Assembly (NCBI GenBank): GCA_020736575.1
Contig: JAGPYM010000053.1
Location: 1-64,000, forward strand
DNA: 64,000 nt
Source: Thelonectria olida
Lineage: Eukaryota > Ascomycota > Sordariomycetes > Hypocreales > Nectriaceae
Direction: 5' to 3'
The notes under the pieces were generated by a model. It searched no databases. It was not told where the DNA came from and saw only the letters and a list, made by a program, of their open reading frames with translations. The position numbers and the translations under genes are program-made. This document shows, piece after piece, positions 57,300 to 64,000 of this stretch; within the stretch, counting starts at the first letter, position 1, and each line of letters begins with the position of its first letter.

Positions 57300-58690
57300 G
57301 TTTTATTATTTATTAAAATAAGCCTAATACTAATATATAATAAAAGTTAATATAAATAAAACCTAGCCTTATATTTATTATAATAAGCTTTTTTAAAAAG
57401 TTTATAATTAGTTTTTAAATAAAATTCCTTATTAAATAAATATTATTTAAAAAACCTTATTTTAAGCTTTTAATATAAAAGTACTACTTTTTTAAATTCT
57501 AATTTATATAATTTAACTAATTATATAATATATAGTTTAATATAACTAACTTCCTACTAATTAAATAAATTATTATTTAAAAAGATAATATTAATATAAT
57601 AGTTTAATATGTATTAAATTATATAAATCTTTTTAAATATATTTATTTACTTAAAAGGCTTAAAAAGTATTTTAAATAATTATAACTTTTTAATATTTCT
57701 ATATTAGCTAATATAAACATACTATTAAAAGTAATATTAAAAGTTAATCTAGTTTTATTTAGCTATTATATTTTAATTAAAAGATTAAGTATATAGCAAA
57801 ATAATTTTAAATTTTTTAATAGAAAAGTTAGTTAATTTAATTACTTTTTAAATTAAGTAAGAGATAATAAGCTTAATTAAAATAACTAATTATTTCTTAT
57901 AAGAATCTAAAGGTATAACTTAAAGTTATTCTAACTTGGGGCATAATAGTATATTTCTAGTTGCAATTAAGCTAAACCTTTCAAATTAAAAACCTAAATT
58001 AAAAATGAAAAAAACTATAGTCAGTTTAATTTTAGCAGCTAGCAGCCAGTTAAGTGCAAGTAAATTCTATAATACTTTTTAGCTATATGTACAAGGGCTT
58101 TTTAATTAGCTTATATTATATTAATATATAAATAATTAGGTATAATTAGTAGATTTCCTACTATTATAAGAGCTAAAAGCTGGTTTTAAAAGCTAAAGTA
58201 TATTATATTAGCTATTAGTTAGTTAATTATATAGTTATATACTATAGCTAACTGCTTATAAGGGCGTTTAATTTTATATATACTTAAAAGCTAAAGGTGT
58301 TCCCCCTATATATAATATATAATAGGGCTTGCTATAAAAAATATAAAGTTTTATAAATAATAACTTAAAGTTATAATTCTAAGAGCTATTAAATATAATA
58401 GTAATAATTTAAATAGTTGCTTAAAAGGCTACTTACTTATAAGTAAAATAAAATAAAAGAAAGGAAAACTTTAAAAATAAAAAATAAGTTAAATAGGCAA
58501 GTAAATATAAGGGTTAAAAAGTAGGGGGGGCTAAAAGGGTTAAGTAAAAAAGAAAGATTAAAAATAAATTAAATAGGTTTAAAGTAATTAAGCTAATAGA
58601 AATAAATAAAATAATTAAATAGAAAAATATATAAAAGAGTTAATATAATAATAAAAATTACTAATTATAAAGTTTTAAAGTTTTATACTT
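57300..58690 (+). repeat. Dispersed A/T-rich repeat, copy carrying a nested insertion
   Basis: Collinear with the family at 41786-42740 and 46590-47712 (left end with ATTATAATAAGCTT at ~57378, 7-G run at 58524-58530, right end with AATAATAAAAATTACTAATT). It is interrupted at 57930-58359 by unrelated sequence. Confidence 0.65.
57930..58359. mobile_element. 430-bp nested insertion with 15-bp flanking duplication
   Basis: ATAACTTAAAGTTAT is present at 57915-57929 and again at 58360-58374, bracketing 430 bp that other copies of the host repeat lack. Part of the insert (CCTAAATTAAAAATGAAAAA and the TTTAATTTTAGCAGCTAG after it) recurs inverted at about 59155-59215. A duplication this long suggests a non-LTR or SINE-like insertion, but no tail or coding region is clear. 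Confidence 0.5.
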
Positions 58691-59763
58691 TTATAGAATA
58701 CATTTTAATATATTAAATAGTATAATATTAACTTTTTATATTTTTAATAATATAAATAGCTTTATTAAATATAATAAAACTATAATATAATACGCTGCTT
58801 TTTTAATACTAGTTTACTTTTATAAGGTTTTATAAAACTGAATTTAAAAATATCTTTTAATTTAATATAAATATATTAATATAATAAAGTAAATATAAAG
58901 CTTTTATTTTTATTTTATTTTTTAATTATATTATTTTTTAAAATAAAAGCTTTTTATAGTATTTATATATTATTTTTCTAGCTTATAATAAGAGCAGCTA
59001 TTAAACTACTTATTTTTATTATTAAATATATATTATTTATTATATTTTATATTTTTTATAACTAGTTCTATTTTATATTATTTATAAGGGGAAAACTTTT
59101 AGCTTTTAAATATATAAAAAATTAAATATTTTTATAAGAAATTAGCTATAATATATTACTAGCTGCTAAAATTAAACCAACTATAGTTTTTTTTATTTTT
59201 AATTTAGGTTTCTAATAAGGTCTACTTAATAATCTTAAAAAATTCGCGTCTGAGCAATATCGCCGAGGTATGTTCGATGGCCTCGAAAAATCCTCACTTG
59301 GGAAATTTCGCTCAAGTGGTTTACTCAAGCCGGACAAACTGGATCAAATAGGGATAGCTAGGCAAGGATCTTTGAGAGACATTCCCAACATCCATGTCTA
59401 TTGATTTAATCAAACCATATGAAAATCCTTGAGACGTAAACGTGAGTGTAAACGGGTTCCCTGTAGTGGTGATGAGCCTGGACGGGAATACGCAAATGCT
59501 GAGAGTTAGCTGGGAAGTCTGGTGAGCAGCACCGCTGAACTACCCCGAAGCCCTTTGTGCCAATTCTCCTCTATTCACGAATGTATTTGCAAGGGCATCA
59601 AGCGTGTGACAGAAAACACTATGGACGTGGACTAACAAAGGCTAACAGTCCACAATTTCACCATGCCACCTAGTGTTAAGAATTTATGTACTATTCAGTC
59701 TATTTACAGTAAACTTGCCTGCCCTTGTGAACAATGGTCCTCATGAGTCCCTGTTTCTTTAAC
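58691..59763. other. A/T-rich block, then ordinary intergenic sequence
   Basis: A/T-rich and gene-free to about 59240, with an inverted partial match to the 57930-58359 insert. From 59240 composition is normal and no gene is seen. Confidence 0.5.
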
Positions 59764-60093
59764 CTAGGCATGGCACGAGCCCTTGGCAAAATAACCGCAC
59801 CTGACAGAGTAGGAGATTCCTTCACCGTCCTGCATGATGGTACGATCGTAGTCGTCGGTCGAGCCTCGAGCATCACGACAGATAGCACATCGATTAACAT
59901 CGCCGCCGTCATCCTTGAGGGCGATCTCGGTGGGGTTCACCGTTCCGCCAATGTCGTCGCACATAATAGTAGCCTTCTGGTCGCGGGCGGGATTTTGTTC
60001 AATATCGCTTGACCAGGTGTAGTAGACAGCGCAGTCCTTGGCGATGGCAAGGAGAGGCATGGAGGCAAGGACAGCGACAATGGAGAAGCGCAT
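59764..60093 (-). CDS. Small secreted cysteine-rich protein
   Basis: A 109-residue minus-strand frame begins with a clear signal peptide (MRFSIVAVLASMPLLAIA, cleavage probably before KDC). The mature ~90 residues hold six Cys (DCAV, MCDD, RCAIC, RCGY, SCHA), enough for three disulphides, and end at the last Cys-His-Ala. No known domain is recognised. Size, secretion signal and Cys content fit fungal small secreted proteins, some of which act as effectors or antimicrobials; no activity can be assigned. A TATA-like TTTTTATACT lies about 170 bp upstream. Confidence 0.72.
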   Translation of the reverse strand: MRFSIVAVLASMPLLAIAKDCAVYYTWSSDIEQNPARDQKATIMCDDIGGTVNPTEIALKDDGGDVNRCAICRDARGSTDDYDRTIMQDGEGISYSVRCGYFAKGSCHA

Positions 60094-61273
60094 GCTGGAG
60101 GAATTAGTATTTGAGCGAGCCTTGGACAGTGAGAAAAACTAACGTGAGAGTAGCAAAATTTAGTCAAATGAGTAGTTGCATTCGATTTCTCAGTTTCGTG
60201 AAGAAGGTAGCGGAAAGTTGAGTTGAGCAGGAAAGGTAATGATGTTAGCCTGGGAATCAAGCCACGCTTTTTATACTAGACGATCAAGGAAATTAACTTC
60301 TTATCCTTATACGTAAAAATCCCATAAGCCTCGCATAACGGTAACCCCATTACCCAAAAAAACCTCGTGTAAGTGGTGTCACGATTCAGTCGCGAAAGGC
60401 CGACGTTTCAGACCCGAGGCCCCATTAAAGTTATTCCCTAATATTGTTCTTACCGACTTGACCGAGACTAATGGATCCAAAAGCTAGACATGTTAGATAG
60501 CCCCCTGCCTGCTCGCGCTATTTCTAGGTCCAAAAGTCCTGCGGTGTTTTCTTTTTGATTATTCGCAGAGTTTACTGGCCCGGATCATGCGCCCATGAGG
60601 GCGTGAATGAGATGCGTGGGCTTTGACCTGGTCAAAATCAAATACCGAAGAGTAAATATGAAACAAGACGATTCAATTGTTCGAGCCTAGGAGTAGTAAT
60701 TAGGACATGAGGAACAAGGATTGGAGGTAGAGAAAGAAATGGCTGGAACCAATAGTTCGTGAACGTGGTTCGGATATCTGTATAGAAGTTTTCACATCAG
60801 CTCACATGGATCAGAAAACTCTAATATATTTAAAGTTAATTGAATGTCTTTTTATAGGTTAGTTTTGAATGGCACCTAGCCTAACAAGTTTCCGGACATT
60901 CCCGGAGTAGCGCATGGATCAAGCCCTATTTTGGATGTCGGTATTCCAAAGCGCGACCTCGCTCTACTTTTTCAAGCATGGTCTTATGAATATCACCATT
61001 TTTCCGATACCGAAAGCCTCGTGTTTTAGGTTGGCTCACGGACTTCTCCTTGCTAATCCTCCCTGTTGATGTTCCCTCAGGATGAAACCTCCCTTTGGCA
61101 GTAACCGTATGGTCCTGATTTCTAATGTGAAATGACGATGGCTTTGTGTCCTAGCATTGATTCCTTCAGAACAAAGCATATAAGAAGCGATGAAAGTCGG
61201 AAAAGAGCAATTCGAGTTTATCCACCACATCCTCGTTTCTCAACTTCGCACTCTCCTTCTTATCTAACCAAAA
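60094..61273. other. Divergent intergenic region between two secreted-protein genes
   Basis: No gene is seen in ~1.2 kb. It separates the small secreted protein (minus) and the larger secreted protein (plus). Confidence 0.4.
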
Positions 61274-62586
61274 ATGCAATTTTCAATCCTTATTCTTCAA
61301 TATACCCTCATGTGGGTTATTCCATATGTATTTGCGACTCCCTTGCCCCAGAGTGATGGTAGGAAGTCCTGCGACACAGAACCCCTGTCTGAGAGTACTT
61401 GGACATCTCTTGATATCGATGCCTATCTGAAGTCCTGGGCAGCCAATGTGACTACTACGCCTACGAATAATGTCCAGTCCCTGGCAGATTCTTTCGGCGC
61501 TCCGAACTTTTTTTGGTAATACCCTATTTAGAACAATATTCGGAAGATATGATACAAACAGTCATTAGTGGTCTCGATCAGTTCTGCAATGCTGGCCAGC
61601 CATGCACTCCGGTTGAACCACCGGCTTGGTGAGTCTCATCTGTGCAATGATGTATCGTTAATTAACTGGTACCCTCCATTAGGTATGCTCTTGTGGCAAT
61701 TCAGAACTGGAACAACTACATGAATTCAATCAATACCGCTGTTGGCTTCTCCTCCAACATTATCAGCCTCACACTGCCGGGTATTGTTTCAGACCTGTAT
61801 CCGAAGCCTGATGATAACGTTACCCCCTTGAGGAACATTCTTCGAGCAGTCACTTCCACAATTGGAGTTATACCCTTCGCGGGAACAGTGGCTGGCATTG
61901 GAAAGAACGCATTCGAGAAATACACCAACTACGCGCTCACACTCGTCAATCCTCCAACTACCGATAAATTTCTTTCCTGGACCAACGTCGCCGAGTCCCT
62001 TGCTGGAGTCATTCAAGATTACCAGGCAGCCGTATCTGATTCTCTGAAAAAGGTTTTGGATACTCCTGTGGCCGACGCTGGAGGCATCTACGAGCAGCTT
62101 CAAGGAGGTCGATTTCTTGGCATTAGCCAGAACTTCACCCAGTCCGACCTTCAGCGCCAAATGATCGATTCTTTCAAGGTCTACTCCATTGGATTGGCGC
62201 TTCAGGCACAGAAGATGTTCATCGTCGTTTGGCCAACCATTTATGCGGACAGTTGCACGGATGACGCCTCGTCCCTTTGCCAAGAAAACATCGACGGCAC
62301 CTTCACCAAGTACATACTTACCAAGACCGATAGCTATGATAATCTGAAGTCGTTGAACGACATTGGGGAAACACTTACTAACAAATATGGCCTCTCTAAG
62401 GAACGGTTCTTGGTCGATGTATACAAATGTTACAAGTCAAACGGCAAGAAGCAACTGACGGATAATTTCGGGGATTTCCTTCCAATTGAACCGACAACCC
62501 AATGTCTACTCAACCTTATTGTCTGCGAAGACAATGCGGATCACACAATTGTCAAGGCATGCAGAGATGGTGGCGCAGATATCTGA
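61274..62586 (+). CDS. Secreted protein of unknown function (resembles DUF7872-type fungal proteins)
   Basis: Three exons are deduced: 61274-61515, 61569-61628 and 61683-62586, with 53- and 54-bp introns, giving 401 residues. The N-terminus is a signal peptide (FSILILQYTLMWVIPYVFA). The tiny second exon encodes a Cys cluster (C/GLDQFCNAGQPCTPVEPPAW), the first Cys being made by the splice. The third exon starts YALVAIQNWNNYMNS, continues with a hydrophobic stretch (VIPFAGTVAGIG) and ends in a Cys-containing tail (CYKSNG, CLLNLIVCED, ACRDGG). The layout matches fungal secreted proteins that I associate, from memory and with limited certainty, with DUF7872. No enzymatic motif is visible. Confidence 0.7.
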
Positions 62587-63417
62587 CGTGGCGGCCCAAT
62601 GGCCTGATCTGGGTTCAGCATGTAACGCACCGGGAAGGAAGAGATGGGAGACTAAGTGCTTTTTGTTACTAGTTCTGATTGGTTTGGGGCTGTGTTTGAT
62701 GCGCAGTGCGTACTTCCAAAACAGAGTACAATAAATTGTGTGAAGCGGAACCGAAGCTCTCATTGATTGAGGCTGGCGGCAGTTTCGTTCCTAAGGAAGT
62801 TTACGTATCCCAAACCACGTCATTGCAACACGACCTACTCTCCAGTCTGTGTTAAGGGCAATTAACTGAGATGTCTTAATACGTAGATCTAGATAAATAA
62901 ATAAATAAAGCCTACTATCATATTATTTATTTATGACCTCTGACGACGCCCAGACACAATTTTCCACAGATGTGTATTTTGGGGAGGGACCCCTAGAGGA
63001 CAAGAGAAACCCAGACGAATGAGAAACTCAATCCCGAAGACGGCGACTTTGGCGAAGATTGCGGCGGTGAGGCTGAAGGGGACCCTGATGTGTTCATCGA
63101 GGATGAGGTGGTGGACTCAGAAGAGCTCGGAGGGTTTTGCCGTCGACCAGAGCACTCCAGAAGATGACGACGAGCGAGTCGCGCGCATCGAAGCTTGAAC
63201 ACGCGCCCCTAGACTTTGACGCTGACGGTCTTACCGCACGTTAGAATGATGTCATACGCAGGACCTCATAGCAACATAATAAGGAATCATCTTTCTTCAG
63301 GAATGGCTCTCAGTGACATTTTAGATCACCTTTCTTTTGTGCTGTGTCCTGCTAACCTTCACTCTGCTTTTCCCGAACAATCCTGCGCTGTCATCATCAG
63401 TATTTGGCTACGACACA
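62587..63417. other. Intergenic, no supported gene
   Basis: A Glu/Asp-coding purine-rich patch at ~63025-63150 (plus strand reads EDGDFGEDCGGEAEGD) has no start or partner exon that I can place. A short TAAATAAATAAATAAA run is at ~62894. Confidence 0.35.
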
Positions 63418-63960
63418 ATGTTAGGAGAGAGCAGCCACGTCTCGGAGCGGCTGATACTTTCATACTTTGCAGATTGGGCTGTCAAAATGTGGTGTATCCT
63501 CCAGTGACTCCTCGCGATCTGATCTAATCTTCCCCAGCGCAACAGCAGTTGCCGGCGGCGTCCTTTCCGTCATTCATCCTAATAAGCAACCCTTCTCCCT
63601 CGATGACCCGTCAATTTCCTTTCCGTTTAAAGAGCAAGGGACGGTCACCTTCGTAACGTTGTTGCTCGTGACGGTAGTAGCCCCTGCTATTATCATCATC
63701 GCTATCGTCTGTCTTCTCTTTGTTCCAGGTGCCTGAGTTGACAAGTACCATGGCAAAGCCTGCATCTAGCGCCGAAAGTTATGGGAGTTGAATACTAGTT
63801 GGATGCCTAATACAAGACCCGGCCGCGGTTGTTAAAGTTCCAGTTCCAAGATGCTGCCCTTGGAGATATATGCTTATGTAGGAGGATGAGGTTATGTTTC
63901 TAAAGCGCAACCTGCCGGATTATCTTCCCGCTCTCTATGAAGAAGATTTCATTTCATGAA
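63418..63960 (+). pseudogene. Decayed PAP2-family lipid phosphatase
   Basis: Two exons are deduced: 63418-63488 (MLGESSHVSERLILSYFADW) and 63538-63728, joined by a 49-bp intron. Exon 2 is typical of the fungal diacylglycerol-pyrophosphate/lipid phosphate phosphatase N-terminus: ATAVAGGVLSVIHP, QPFSLDDPSISFPF, a membrane helix and LLFVPG. Downstream, RRKLWELNTSWM (63758-63795) is preceded by TAG where IWRRKLWE is expected, a G-to-A change at Trp. A further relic near 63850-63885 (DIYAYVGG) is followed by TGA. The catalytic KxxxxxxRP and PSGH motifs are not found before the window ends. Confidence 0.65.
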
Positions 63961-64000
63961 ACTCTTCCAGCATCTATAAAATTTTGTCTCTACCCACCTC

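Noticed and set aside
62993..63202. Ser/Pro-rich minus-strand frame
   Set aside because: It is the antisense of a GAN-rich purine patch and has low complexity.

Overview
The window reads as nuclear DNA of a filamentous ascomycete (Pezizomycotina; probably a Sordariomycete, which is inference). The evidence is many short (45-132 bp) GT-AG introns, fungus-specific families (Clr5, DUF3176, HET, NmrA-like, ATC hydrolase, BBE-type oxidase), and a sharp alternation of GC-balanced genic blocks with almost pure A/T blocks. The A/T blocks contain degraded repeats and TA-rich decay of the kind left by repeat-induced point mutation (RIP). No ribosomal RNA, tRNA, CRISPR array or operon was seen. Exon-intron structures were deduced by hand from reading frames, splice signals and family conservation.

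Layout. 0-5.2 kb: a DUF7703 membrane protein, a decayed ACR3-type arsenite pump, a frameshifted ankyrin ORF, a SET-domain gene and an alcohol dehydrogenase fragment. 5.6-18.2 kb: a large Clr5-ankyrin gene (minus) and a DUF3176 membrane-protein gene (plus), divergently transcribed. Their shared intergenic space was split by a complete Ty1/copia retrotransposon (9425-15548) with identical 133-bp LTRs, a 5-bp target duplication, an intact 1422-codon polyprotein and a nine-copy ~83-bp tandem array. 19-40.6 kb: a zone rich in small-molecule enzymes (two aldo-keto reductases, a secreted FAD oxidase, a P450 remnant, a GRE2-type reductase, two NmrA-like proteins, a beta-lactamase-like hydrolase, a GFA-domain protein) with a HET pseudogene inside it. 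41-48.3 kb: A/T-rich repeat blocks around an ATC-hydrolase gene, ending in a mutated F-box/ankyrin pseudogene. 49-56.1 kb: an aldehyde dehydrogenase, an alcohol dehydrogenase C-terminal pseudogene, a Fot1-type transposase fragment and a secreted carboxylesterase. 56.1-59.7 kb: a MITE-like inverted-repeat element and another A/T-rich block with a nested insertion. 59.7-64 kb: a small cysteine-rich secreted protein, a second secreted protein and a decayed PAP2 phosphatase running to the edge.

How it fits together. The intact genes are mostly tailoring or detoxification enzymes and secreted proteins. No polyketide synthase, NRPS, terpene cyclase or cluster regulator is visible. The many pseudogenes (ACR3, ankyrin, two MDR dehydrogenase pieces, P450, HET, F-box/ankyrin, PAP2), the transposons and the RIP-like blocks point to a fast-evolving accessory or subtelomere-like region. 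The strongest candidates for something undescribed are the hairpin-forming tandem array inside the young copia element and the A/T-rich repeat family with an unrecognised ancestral reading frame.
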